Source of the DNA: Lepidodermella squamata
Taxonomy: Eukaryota > Gastrotricha
Length of the DNA stretch: 64,000 bases
Direction: 5' to 3'
Assembly: GCA_047495785.1 (NCBI GenBank)
Contig: JBLDXI010000001.1
Span: 4,402,001 to 4,466,000 of the forward strand
Positions within the stretch are counted from its first letter, which is position 1. Every line of letters starts with the position of its first letter. A model generated the notes under the pieces. The model was not told the DNA's origin. It saw nothing but the letters and a program-made list of their open reading frames with translations, and searched no databases. This document shows, piece after piece, positions 12,201 through 23,600 of this stretch. A program made the translations under genes and the position numbers.

Positions 12201-15200
12201 TCTAACATCGAAAAAGCTAAAATTGCGAAAAATGAGAAAAAAATGCTCAAAAATGTGGAACGCTGAGGAACCTCAATTCAATTTTTTAATTTTTCAATTT
12301 TGAAAATGGGATTTTAGAATTAATAGAAAATTATTAACCCATTTAAAAAAAATAAAATTTTTTGTTGCTTTCAAATATTTAGCAAATCAGAATAGCTCTT
12401 AGCGAGACCAAATGCATACAGAATTTCGCACTGAATTTGAAAATGATTTATTTTTAATAATGCTGATCAATCATGATATGGTTGAAACTTTCGAAAAATG
12501 GTTTTGGGCCTATTGAAAATTCCAAAATGAGGTTCCAATAATTTTTAGAATATCGAATTCAAGGAATTATTCCAACTCACTTTCTTCCATGCGCCATGCC
12601 GAAAATTTCTTGCCAATTTCCGACAAGCCTCGTTTTATTATCGGCCCAGAGTGTTCGTGCTGGTGGACGTGTTTCAAATGCAGAGTTTCTACAACTCGAT
12701 CCCGTAAATCAGCCTCTAGCAGCTTCGTTTCAACCAAATTATCCGCAACTAGGGTGACTAATTGCGCGAAATTCTGAACATCTGCATCGAGTAGAATCGC
12801 GCCGTGCGATAAATGGTGGCGCAGTTCGAAGATGGAGTGCAGGGATAGCGCGGCGACGAACGGTTTCGACCACCGGTCGCCGCCGATTTCAACGTCCTCC
12901 TCGAAGCGCACCCATCGCGCCGATTCGTACCACGCGCCGTCGACGAGTTCTTCGAGCTCGCAAAACAACTGGCGCGATTCGACGGTGTTCGGGCTCTCGG
13001 CAAATAGCAGCTCAATCAGCCGCTCGGCATTGGCATCCTCTAGATAAAAGCAAGGCAAAAATCATATTCAAAATTCATGAAACATCGATTTTTATTCAAA
13101 TTTAATTGAATTTCAATTTCAAAAAATCTTTCTTTGAATTGAATATGAATAAAATCGATTAAATATTGGGCTAAATAAATTCAATTCAGAATTAATTTTC
13201 GATATTTACCGAAACTTCGTGGCATCAAATATGTCCAGTTCTTAGCGCTTTTCGGCTTTTTAATCTTTCCTTAGGTTATTTCATTTTAGCCATTTTCATT
13301 TGATCCTACTTTCGCCATGATTAAAATGGGTAATTTTTTGTTTCCGAGCGGCACGTACTTCAGTAGCGATATATTTTCCTCAATATGAACCCTGGTTAAT
13401 TAATCCAATCAGCTTGGAAGTGTCAAATTATCGAACTTGGTTATATTAAAGCAACGGGCCTGGGAACGGCAAGGAAATTAACGAGATGAAAAACGATAAT
13501 TGTCCTCAATTAAGACAACCTTAGCAGCGAAAAAATCAAGAATTTACCATTATCCCCTTATCATTTCATGAATACTGAGAAATTTCAATCAATTACTAAT
13601 CAAATTTACGAAAATTTCTGACAGCATTGACAACACGACTTTATTCTGATTGATCAAAGTTGCCCAAAAATTAGAATTCTTCAATTATATAGAATTTGGT
13701 GCCCAGTTTCGATATACGAGTCCTGAAATAGATTTTCTGAAAAATTTGAAAATAATTCAACAGCAATGTTCACAAAAAAACTAAACAATAACTAACTAAT
13801 TTTTTCAATTAAATTTTGCGAATTTTGTGAATTGAATTTTGAGGTTCATCTATCCAAGTTGGAACTTACGGTTTGGTGCTGTAACCGCGTCGCTTGAAGC
13901 GGCCGGTTGCGCTTGATCTGCATTCGCTGAATCCATTCTTCGCTGTTGTTTAGCCTGACCGGCATGAACAGGCGCGTCGCCAATGCGGTGAGCTAAAATA
14001 TCGAAATCAGCATAAACAAAAACCTAGAGAGAACTTTCTAATACAATTTTTTTCGCAAATTAGATGCACATGAAATTTGAGCTGTGCTAATGGCGAATCA
14101 AATGCTGCTACGATCGCCTTACTTTGCTTCCTCGGTCCGCATTTTTGTCCTATTAGTGAAAAAATGCTGAGACAGGCGGCGGGAGGTTTCGCATTAAAAT
14201 GACACAAGGCAGAACAAAAATCGATAATCCTGCACCTAGGCGCGCCGGCAAAGTATTACTGAGCTTTGCTAAAATATCAAATTGCCCACGTGAGTGAGCA
14301 ACAACATATAACACAATGAGACATATAAATGTATTGAAATCATACAAGGAAAAAATGGCAGAAATTTTCGATAGATTTCACGTGATATCGGTCGGCATAA
14401 ATATTATGATAACAATCATCGAAAAGCGGGAAAACACTTAACAGTAGAACTTATGGCTTCTGAAAAACTTTAGGGATCAGAAAAGCTGAAAGCTGAATGC
14501 TGAATCGAAAAATCCAGAGAATTGAACAGTACAAAATTTCTTAGTTTTTATTATTTCGAGAAACTCGGAGAAAAATTCCAATTCAGCAAAAAATAGCCGC
14601 GTAGGTTTATAGCGAAAAAAATATGTTAATAAGCCATCGATTGACCGCGAACTAAGGTAGACTCACTCGACCTGGAGTATGGAAACGAAGAAAATACGCA
14701 TAAAAACGCATTCCAATACAAAACTCTCTTCGCTGAGTTTTCATATGCGGCGCCGCGCGTAATTGCCGCCAGAGAAACGAGCTAGCTGAGAAACTTGAAT
14801 AAAAAAGCGGGGCGGCGTATGAAGCGTGAAATTCGACGCGTACACCATAAGAAGAACCCGAGAGAGATTTCTGAGTGGCACGACTTCGCCCCTTTATTAC
14901 TACCATATCGAAAAACTGACTGAAAAAACACAAACACACACATACAAAATCAGGAGGAAATTTTCACCAGGGATGTGCTTGTGACATGTAATAAATGCGC
15001 GCATCAAAATTTATTGGAGCGTGATAAAATTTGAGCAAAATTTATTGCGCATTTAATGAAAACTCACATTTAATTTCGTCCTGGTCGTCTGAGGCTGATT
15101 TCGACTGATACTGCTTGTGATCTACGATTGGGGAGCCGCCAACTCGAGTCGAAAGTCCTCCATCTTCCTCGTTAGCCGGGCCGCCGATGAAAAACGACGC

Positions 15201-15203
15201 CAT
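3228..15203 (-). CDS. SLC4-family bicarbonate transporter, gene A
   Basis: Plasma-membrane HCO3- transporter of the Na+-coupled NBC/NDCBE type. Exons, 5' to 3': 15203-15068, 13992-13870, 13039-12581, 12014-10444, 5927-5655, 5205-4708, 3924-3793, 3440-3228. They sum to 3405 nt (about 1134 aa) with matching phases and GT-AG junctions. The N-terminal cytosolic domain carries FEEDVEIGGDRWSKP and SLHSIFELRHHL. The membrane domain starts near residue 510 with FGGLLGNATGQNMAAFES, then [32 protein letters not shown] and [29 protein letters not shown] tail follows. The GC-rich last exon encodes a basic 70-aa tail ending PSASHNA; its acceptor is weak. Reading through the previous exon would instead stop at 3754. 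Unlike genes B-D it lacks the Lys-rich K-x-x-K motif after TM5 (FVALLGIYRKN instead). Two small genes lie in its 4.5-kb intron. Confidence 0.93.
4210..4505. repeat. dispersed repeat family, copy 1
   Basis: About 290 bp containing AACCCGGAAAACCCCGATGG, then AATTTTCGGTATTTTACCC, TTAATCCCATTGACATATTT, TTTTCTGGCCATGAGATG and GGACACGCTGTAT. The same blocks recur in the same order near 21298-21585 and partly near 10242-10383 and 36800-37000. Lies in an intron of SLC4 gene A. No inverted ends are clear. Confidence 0.75.
6114..6612 (+). repeat. 5' block duplicated with the PAN-like gene, copy 1
   Basis: About 500 bp upstream of, and including, exon 1 of the first small secreted gene. It matches 8255-8816 through shared blocks such as CGTTAATTTGAGAGCA, ACATTCAGCTATATTCATGC, GCGATCATTTCTCCGATG, GATAGCCGATCAAGCCTCAC and GAGAGCCTTTGAAGCACCC. 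The match becomes nearly perfect towards the TATA box and start codon. Confidence 0.85.
6459..6465 (+). promoter_or_regulatory. TATA box of small secreted PAN-like gene 1
   Basis: TATAAAA within AAGCACCCTATAAAAAAGGC, about 85 bp upstream of the ATG at 6549. The same core (G-CACCCTATAAAA-GGC) lies at the same place before the paralogs at 8755 and 32569. The conservation across three copies is the evidence for function. Confidence 0.8.
6549..6973 (+). CDS. small secreted PAN/apple-like cysteine-rich protein 1 (nested)
   Basis: Two exons, 6549-6603 and 6660-6973, giving 122 aa. Exon 1 encodes a clean signal peptide (MPSYAIVLALMSIAFAQF). The mature part follows the pattern C-x3-C-x5-C-K-A ... 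FCSLEQSC, resembling a minimal PAN/apple fold. Such domains bind proteins or carbohydrates outside the cell; the ligand here is unknown. The gene lies wholly inside the 4.5-kb intron of SLC4 gene A on the opposite strand. Its TATA box is at 6459 and an AATAAA at 7120-7125 follows the stop. Promoter, exon 1 and 3' UTR match the paralog at 8755 while the mature sequence is only about half identical. Domain assignment is by cysteine spacing and needs a profile search. Confidence 0.85.
7120..7125 (+). terminator. polyadenylation signal of PAN-like gene 1
   Basis: AATAAA about 150 bp after the stop codon. It is followed by a GGGTAGAAAC motif that is also found after the AATAAA of the two close paralogs. 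Confidence 0.65.
7207..7690. mobile_element. 484-bp MITE with CAG target-site duplication (PIF/Harbinger-like)
   Basis: Terminal inverted repeats of about 24 bp: the left end begins AGGGGTTTTTTTTATTCGCA and the right end carries its complement with one extra T. CAG flanks both sides (7204-7206 and 7691-7693). A 3-bp CWG duplication is typical of PIF/Harbinger elements. The interior repeats AAAATACAG-like motifs and has no transposase. It sits between the two nested secreted genes in an SLC4 gene A intron. Superfamily assignment rests on the duplication only. Confidence 0.75.
8255..8816 (+). repeat. 5' block duplicated with the PAN-like gene, copy 2
   Basis: Second copy of the block at 6114-6612. 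It has a short insertion near 8290-8340 but is nearly identical from about 8555 to the exon 1 donor. Together the copies show a tandem duplication of the whole secreted-protein gene with its regulatory DNA. Confidence 0.85.
8662..8668 (+). promoter_or_regulatory. TATA box of small secreted PAN-like gene 2
   Basis: TATAAAA in AAGCACCCTATAAAACAGGC, about 87 bp upstream of the ATG at 8755. The context is nearly the same as that of the TATA boxes at 6459 and 32490. Confidence 0.8.
8755..9443 (+). CDS. small secreted PAN/apple-like cysteine-rich protein 2 (nested)
   Basis: Two exons, 8755-8809 and 9112-9443, giving 128 aa. The signal-peptide exon is identical in protein sequence to that of the paralog at 6549. 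The mature part keeps CDSNRTI, C-x2-C-TKNPLCKA and FCSLEQSC, then YTN and a PEYYAQAMKAA helix near the end. It differs by extra cysteines (a CC pair, one in ICLN, one in VPCV) and a longer charged C-terminus. The 302-bp intron is far longer than the 56-bp intron of copy 1. Opposite strand to the host SLC4 gene A, in the same intron as copy 1. AATAAA at 9580. Probably an extracellular binding protein; function unknown. Confidence 0.85.
9580..9585 (+). terminator. polyadenylation signal of PAN-like gene 2
   Basis: AATAAA in a 3' UTR that shares GAGGTGGATGTTTGC, TGTTAAC and GGGTAGAAAC with the 3' UTR of copy 1. Confidence 0.65.
10242..10383. repeat. dispersed repeat family, partial copy 2
   Basis: Contains GAGAAAACCCGGAAAACTTT, AATTTTCGGTATTTTACCAG and TCTCGGGATTTTTCAAATTG. 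This matches the first half of the repeats at 4210 and 21298. The second half (the TCTGGCCATGAG block) is missing because the copy stops next to the SLC4 exon at 10444. Confidence 0.6.
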
Positions 15204-17663
15204 GAAACGGGACAAAAACGTGAACTAAATTATCTACTCACCGCTGATCTTAACAGTAGATAAATATTTGCGATTAGACTATTTCGACCAAATAGCTAAA
15301 TATGTTTTAATAAAGTGAAAAAGTCGAACAAATGCACTCATATTAATGGACTTTTCTGAGCAGTGTAGATGATGCGCTATAAATAATAATAATACTATAT
15401 TTGTTAGCGCATGCTTGTTTGGCCTATCGTATGCATGCATGTCGCATGAATTGAGCGAGCACGCGATCGATAACATTGCCATCGATTTCATCATCAGCAT
15501 CATTACTTGGCTGCTTTTTTGAGCAATGCACGCATGCATACGCTGAGTGAAATTAGTTTGACTCTCAAGGCAAATAAAAAATAAATATGTATGACGATGA
15601 AAATCAGCTCTCGGCGGTGCCACAAACTGAATAAAAATTGATCTGAACGGCGCAGATTTATTATTTTATGCGACAAAAAATGAAGTAATAATCGCAATTA
15701 AGCGAATGCATTCAACCAGCGACCGAATATGGGCACAAAATTCAATACTGATTTTGCCCCGCAATAGCCATTTCGAGACTCTGAATCGCTGGCCAAGATT
15801 CGGTAAGATGAAGCATTAGAGCGTGTAGCTAAAATTAGCATGATCGTGTACCTAAATACTCAATACGTATAAGTATTGTTACTGATATCGTAGAATCTAT
15901 TTATAACGAGAGCGAGCGTTAGCATTAATACAGGATTTGCGGGAGATCGGCGCGAGTTAATAGTAGCGTTTCAGCATATGAATTTACGATACTCAACTAG
16001 TTAAGTGGTTCAATGTATAGTGGTATTCTAGCAGAAAATGATCGGCGATAAACAAAATTCAAGCGCAATATAAAACTGATCTATCAGTGATCCTTGCCGC
16101 GCGAATATTTTGGCCCGGCTAATCATTAACCTTAAATGATCAATCATTTCAATCCAATCCGTTTGGTGGCTTATATTCTAATTTTCTTCGAAAAGACGCA
16201 TCGGCACTGCAGTTTACTAGCCAATAACATCATGTAGGTTACAATTAGACTGCAGAATAATAAGGCAATCAAGAATATTTGGTGGATTTGGTGAATGAGA
16301 TAACTGAAACTGAGTGACAATCAAAGCATAAAGCGTATATTAAGATGCCGGAATATAAAAAAAGCAAATAAATATCAAGAAAGGTGTGTTGTTCGGGTAC
16401 AGTAACTCTGTCACGCAATATAGGTATTTCACTTCTAAACAACAGTCGATCGGCCATTAGAATAAGATTTCAGCGCTACATGCAGTCATCCTCCGTTCAG
16501 AAGCTGTTCAGTCAAGCAAATCGAGAATTTTGGAATATAAGTTTTGACGATTATTTGTCGCCAGTTAATACTGGATACAATCTCATGTAATGTGAGCACC
16601 CATAAAACATCTGGATTGGTGGATGGATGGATTCATAAACCCAATCGCCAGTCGCCCGACGATATGCTTCGGCTTCAGTTTGATCATTCAGAACCCGAGT
16701 CGCGGCGTGGCGAAGTTTTACACGGGCTGAGATCTTAAATTGATTATCTTAAGGTATGCCGTGCTCACCAGCTTAAAAGTCCCCAATATCGTAAATTAAT
16801 TGCATCCATTACTTTCCTTGCTCAGCATGAGAAAACACATATTATTGGAAGAAAATGCATATAAAAATCGATTTCCATATTACATGGTGACCAACCGGAA
16901 TCCTTTAAAAGCCGGGCGTGGTGATTTTCGACTCTCAGGATTGAATGCGCGACCGATAATCAGGCCAACAATTAGAAGTCCATCCAGCTGATTAGCTGCC
17001 AAGTTTGAGAATGCTGACTACGCCAGTATCGCGAGCGACTCGACATATGAGCATAGGTGTTAAGATTAGTTCGACTTTCAAACTCTTGGCACATCTCCTT
17101 CTCCTTCTGAACGAACTTATCAGATAAAAATCTCTGACCGATGACTGATGAATATGACAACGACATAAATCCATTCCTAAAGACTCTCAGACGGATCGCT
17201 CTTCGACTTGGCGATTTACGAGTTTTTTTCATTCAAAAATTCAAAATTGTACCGCCCAAAAGTTTTTACATGTAATAAATAATATTATGCAATATTGTTT
17301 TAAATCATTTATTAAATGTAAATTGAAGAATTTGAAAAATGCTGTCTCTCAGCAACGGGTAATGCTTTTCGAGTCCTTAGCGGTGTCCGCTCAAAGCCTC
17401 TGGTTCCTCGCGATCTGTGACTGATGCGGGACTAGTTCGGAGTCTCATGAAATGCCAGGGATTCAGTGTTTATCCAAGTGGTAGCAAGATATTCTTATTC
17501 TCAGCTTTTGCCTGCTTAATGCGAGAAGGGAAAATGAGAGATTCTGCTTCTGCGAGCGCGAAATTACTCGATCTTCATCATGCTTTCGTTCGAATCCGTT
17601 TATTGCGTTATTCTCGTTCTTCTTTGGATAAATTTCAATTTTTCAGTGGTTAATACTTATAGG
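15204..17663. other. intergenic region between divergent SLC4 gene A and SPAG17
   Basis: About 2.5 kb between the ATG of SLC4 gene A (minus) and that of SPAG17 (plus), so both promoters should lie here. Short open frames on both strands lack motifs. No TATA box or repeat was convincing. The SPAG17 frame is open upstream to an ATG at 17580, leaving a slightly longer N-terminus possible. Confidence 0.5.
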
Positions 17664-20600
17664 ATGTCCAAGGGAAAGCCAGCTGGCAAGGCAGCTAAGC
17701 CTGGCCTTAAAGATAATTTACCTTGGGAAACAAGCCTTCAAGTTGAAGAGATCGATGAGGTTAGTTGCTTTCAACGTTTATACATTTTTTGTTTATTCTG
17801 GTGTGTAAAGGATGGGTGGAAAGCCTGTGTTATACTGGCAACGCCAGCTACGTTGGACGACGACTTTTCTGTTCAACTACTTGTTAACGGAATCAAAAGT
17901 GGCAGCCGCAAACTTGTGAAAGCAATCACGCGGGATGAGCTTTTGCTACAGGTTTGGAAGCAGGTTTTTGTACTAGAGCTTTCCCAACGGTCCATTTTCT
18001 TAGATCAAAGATGGTGGCAAAATTGCTGGTAAGAAGATTCAAGGAAGAGAATCCGCATGGATGGGCGCCTACGAAGTCGCGAAAATGTACTTGGATGAAA
18101 ATCAAGAAATACCTCTTGCCATCTGGGCTCGTCTCATCAAAGCAAAGATTCTTACTATCAAAGACGAGGATAAAGCTCGTCGCGATGCCGAGAAAAAGGT
18201 ATTTCACCGCGCTTATTTACTTACATTTACCTACATCGATGACAAACTTTCGCGAGCGTTCAGATGCCGGCACTAATATATAGCTTATCATTTGACGACT
18301 GGCAAGAGGCTTGTATTAATTGTCGAGACGTAGTAACTATGTTTCACTAGTTAATATCACTAAAGTATGCCTGCGACCGTTTTCAAATCATCGTTCAATA
18401 ATTGATATGACATCATCGACAACAAGTTATTGATGGTGGCTTCTTGTTTTAGTTTCTTGAAAGTCGCATTAAAAAACCGGGTGATGCTGCAGCTGGTGGT
18501 CGAAAATCACCGGGTAAAAAAGCCAAAAAGGGAGCGGCCGATAAAGCCGAAGACAGCACTGCACCGAAGGTCGAAACTAAGCTCGTTAAACGTGGCGAGG
18601 AAGAATTTGTCGCGAAATACGCTGATGACGAGCCGGAAGATGGCCCGCAACAATACATTTGCGTCTCGGGATTTCGCGACGCCTATTTACCCGCAGTTTT
18701 AGTCAATGCTGGCGTTCATCCCTGGGCTGTCGTCCGGGTTTCAGCCGAAGACTACGCGGTTTACAACGGGCTGGCACCGCTGAGTGGCGCTCAGCAAGCT
18801 CCGCCCCCGGATGCTGTCGAGGCGTTTGAAAAGCAGAAGCAACTCGCTGCATTTCAGCTAAATGACTACTGGCGTGATGTCGGGCTCGTTCTCAGCCAAC
18901 CGGGCGACGCGTCCGAACTACACAATGTGCCTATCTTGGAATTCACATACAAACGTATTTTTTTACATTAAAAGAAAATGTTGATATATCCTAGGCGTTT
19001 TGTCTGATAGTTGCTCATTTCGGCCCGTTTGCTGAGGTACTAGCATCTGTTACTGCTTCGCCCGAAGAAAAGTTGGCAGCCACTGTGTCATTTTGCGACG
19101 ATTTCAGCACAATGATGTAAGTTTCCTTCTTTAAAGCCGATAGTGTTAAAATTGCTGAATAAAATTTAGGTATGATTTGGTCGATTGGCGGCGTCAATAC
19201 CAAACTTGGCTGGCTCATTGCCGCGTAATTAACGTGCCTCAACTCGCCCCGCCTCCTAGCCTCGACGACCTAGGCCAATCACCAACAACTCAAGCGCCAT
19301 CATCACCGGGAGGAATGGCGCCTGAAACAACCGAAACAGCGCCACCAGTCGACATGCGTTATTACAACACAGTTCTAGACTCAGTTCCAGACGAATTATG
19401 CACAGTCCCTCTTGTTCTGCACTGCATGTTGGAGCAGGTCAGCGCTAGTGTTGAGGGTCGAAGCCCGCCCGATCCTAACCCAGCTAGACCCGACGGGTTG
19501 CCTCAGAGCGTCGTCGAAATTTTCAATAATTTGATCTCAAAATCGTCGTTATCACCTGGAGATATGCAAATGCTGAGGTCTGAGTTGCAGTTAATGCCTC
19601 AGTACGAACAGTCGATAACTGCGAAGCTTCAAACGCCTGAGCTATACGCTTTCGGTGATGAAAGAGCGCTGAGACAGCGCGCTATTTCACAGCAGTCGAG
19701 TACTAATAATCCGAATGATAAGTCGAATTTAGCGCCGTTGAAGCCCCTGGTCAATATTGCCGAGGCCGAACGGGCGATTATGAAATATTCGCCTCTAGCT
19801 CTGGCCATCGCCTCGCTTCCTGAGGCGTCTAGCTGTTCGGCGAGGCGACGCGCGGCCTTGCAAAATATGATCAGCAGCTTGGCGTCTTCAACTGGTCTCA
19901 CTCCATTGGGTAAGAATTTGTGAACTTTTAAGAAATTTCTTAAGAAATTTTGGATTGATTTTTTTCCTATTTTAGAATTGGGCTATGCCCTCAAGTTGTT
20001 GATGTTCGAATCGCTTACCCTGCCTGGCATTGACGATGATGGTTTCATCGCACTTCAACCGCCAGAAACCGTTCTGCCATGGGACGATCCTTATCCTTTC
20101 TTCCGAGGCATGATCACCGAAGACGAATTGGATCAAATCAAGGCTGAATGGAAAGACAGTGAGTCATCAATTTGGCGGCAATAAAAAAGATACCCTGGAC
20201 AATTTAGGAAATTGAAATTCCAAATTCCAAATTTAATTTTTTCATCGCCTTTCATCGCCTTGAGCAAAAAGGATCCCTGTAACTTGAAATTTACAATTTT
20301 AAAATTGAAATTTGAGCCTAATTTCTTTTAAAATTGCCCTTTTCCTTCCTTTATTCCTTCATTTCACGGTATTCTTTGCAGAACTTGCTCAACAACTCGA
20401 GCGTGAACGTGAAGAGGAAAGCCAGAGGCGAGCTTCTGCGTCTCAACAAAGCCAGGCTAAACCCGAAAGCCCGCCACCTGAGGCGAAATCCCCGACGCGA
20501 AAATCGCGAAAAAACTCAGGAAAAGGCGCCAAGGACGAGAAACCATCAAGCCCACAACGAAACTCAAAATCGCCCGGATCAGCCGGGTCGAAGCGCGGCA

Positions 20601-23600
20601 GCCCGAAGAGGCGAGGCGAAGTCACCCCGCCGCCGGAGCCAGTTCGATCCAGCGACTCCGCCCAATCGAAGCAACGCGGCATCATGCTGAGATCCGGTTC
20701 CGGCCTGCGGCGTTCCGCTTTCGTGCACTTTGAACGCGATCAAGCCGGCCGACCGGTTAGGTCAAGGCAGCGATTTGATGACGTAGATGTTCGCCTCGTC
20801 GACCGGCCGCTCGACGAGAGTCTCGCCGATATTCGCCGGGCGCTGAGGCGAAAATTGACCGAGTACTGTTTCGTTGAATTTGTGGCGCCGGATGCGTTGC
20901 TTCAAACGCTGGCTGAATGCTACTACGAAAGGCCTGTTCTCTCGGCGTATCGATGCCGCCAGGATAATTCGCTGTTGTTGGCGTTTTCGAACCCGAGGAA
21001 TCATAAGATGTTCTACTGTGAAGATTGGGCGACTAGGGTGTATACAAATGTTGGCTTCAGGAAGTATTTGCTGTACGTTGCGCCGAATATTGGCGATTGG
21101 CTCGTTCATCAGGAGTCAAGCTATATGGCTAGATTGTTGGCTCAGGACTTGGATGATGAAGTTACGAAGGTTGGTTCTTAATAAATTGAGATATTCTCGC
21201 ATAATACAGCATAATCATAGAAGTTGCGCTACTATTTTTTAATTTGGCAACTTTTTGTCAAATTTTTTTGGCAAATTAAACATATCGAGATAATATGCCA
21301 TCGTTTATTCAGAATTTAACCGAAGAAATGATAAATATATCGGAGAAAACCGGGAAAACCCAAATGGTAAGTGTTTCGGTAATTTTCGGTATTTTACCCG
21401 GTTGGATCTTATTTCTCCGGACTTTTTAATCCCATTATCTAGTCAGATACTTGATTATATTTTCGTGATTTTTATGAATTTTCTAATATTTTTCTGGCCA
21501 TGAGATGTGACTTATTTTAGAGTTTCTGATATCTTTTCTGTGTATTTTCTTTGCCTGATTTACCCATGGGGCACGCTATATATCTGATTGGATTTTTTTC
21601 GAAATTCGAAATGTGGAATTAAATCTTTAAATTTTTTGAAATAATGATGGAGAAAATCAACTAGAATCGTTTGTCGTCCTTCATGAGATAAGAAGTAATC
21701 ATTTTCTTTATTCGAATACTTGATAGACGAATTTATTAAGGGAGAAAAATGTATTCGAGCAATGGGAATTTTTATTGAATTGATTTGCTATTTTGTCGTT
21801 GCTCATTTCCGCGCTAAGGAAATTTTAGTTAAGAAGGGTTGAATTTTCCTGCTAGGAGAAATTGTCCTGAATGACGAAAGATGCCCTAATTTATTTGTTT
21901 AATTGATCTGCCTATAATTAGCACCGGGTCATTTTCCATTTTATGGAGATATTTCCAGCGTGAAGCACAGGTGTAGAAATTACAGCTTAACCTAACCTAA
22001 CCCACCTAACCTAACCCACCATCAGCTCATTCTTTAATTCTTCAGTTTCGGTAGTGGATAATTCAATTAACTCGGTCTTTTTCTCGATAAAATATGGCTA
22101 TTACTGTTAGAATAATAATTTTTCTGGCGGTTGGCGTTGCGCTGAGTTATTGCGCAGCAGTGTTCACACAGTTGCAAGGCGGCTGTACAGGCTATGTAGG
22201 CTCGTTTCAAGTCAAGTCCTACGAAGAATGTTGGACGAGGTGCCAAAGTAAAGGCTGTCAAGGTTTCTCGCTAAAATGGGGGACCTGTACGGCTTTCAAA
22301 AATTGCGGCGCCTCAGTCGTTATTGATAGTGCTAACCCCGGTCCGTTCTATGCGCATTCCTAATTGATTTGAGAAGCATGGGAATTCGACAATCAGCAAG
22401 AATGACTTCAACTAACTTATTCAACTTGATTTTAACCGCTTGATGCTTTTCAAGTCCGCTGCTTATTTTTCGGTGACTAAAGGGTTCATTTTATGGTACA
22501 ATATTTACTTGGACTCGTGAATTATTTTGAAATAAACACGACTATAATAATAGCGTACAGCGTGTTCCCAAAGCTTTGCAACAATTTTCTGATGTTTTGG
22601 AGGAAATTTAACTATTTTTTGAATAAAACCTATGTAAAATCTCCCATAGAATAATTTAAAAAAAACGGGGGGTCGCTTAAGTGAAAACAGAGCAGAAAGT
22701 CTTGGAACAAAACCAATCTCTTGGGCTGAGGCTAATTTAAATGCCATGCATATTCTGATCAAGTATGAAATTAATCATGCGGGATGAAAATCTGAAGAAA
22801 CCATTAAAACCAGGTAAAACCCGAAAACTACCAAATCATTTCCATCGAGTTTTTCTCGGGTTTTCTTCGATGAAATCGTAGAGATGGACGATACGAAAGG
22901 CTCTCTTATCTTTGATTTTATTTGAAGTTTTGGAAATTCGTAGCTCTCGAAGCTAGGCAGGCGAAACTCGGGTGCCTAAAATTACTGGATTCGAAAATCG
23001 CTATCGACCTATCGATTTCGCTGTAAGGAAAAATAATCGAGAATTGAAATCACGAACAGAAAAATCTTGAAACTTGGAAACCTGACTTGAAAAATCTCGC
23101 TTGGAAATTTATAAAATTATATCAAAATGTAATTTAAAGGAGAATTTTCTTAAAATGATCTAATTTTCTTTATTTTGATACAAGTGGTTTTATTAATTTT
23201 TTTTCAAATTTCAGGCTGCCAAGGCCGCTGCCGAATCTGCTAAGCAAAACAAGGACAAACGCCAGCGGTCCACTTCGCCAGCTAAGAAAGGTAAAAAGGG
23301 CAAGGAAGAGCCGTCAGCAGAGGACAAAAACTATGTGCCATTCATCACGGACGAGTTCCAACACCAGCATTCGTTAAAACACCTTAAGGCCGAGGAAGAG
23401 GAGCTGCGAAAGGCCGAAGAGGCGAAACTAGCCGGCGGCAAGAAACACCGATCGAAATCGCCCACAAAACGAACAACATCGCCCTCAGTCGCCGATGGAC
23501 CCGGGTCTCGGGCGACTTCAGCCGAGCGTATCGCTGCGAAGCGAAGCGAATCCGTTCATTCGATGGACGTTGAACGCGAGCCGTACCCATTCACGTGTTA

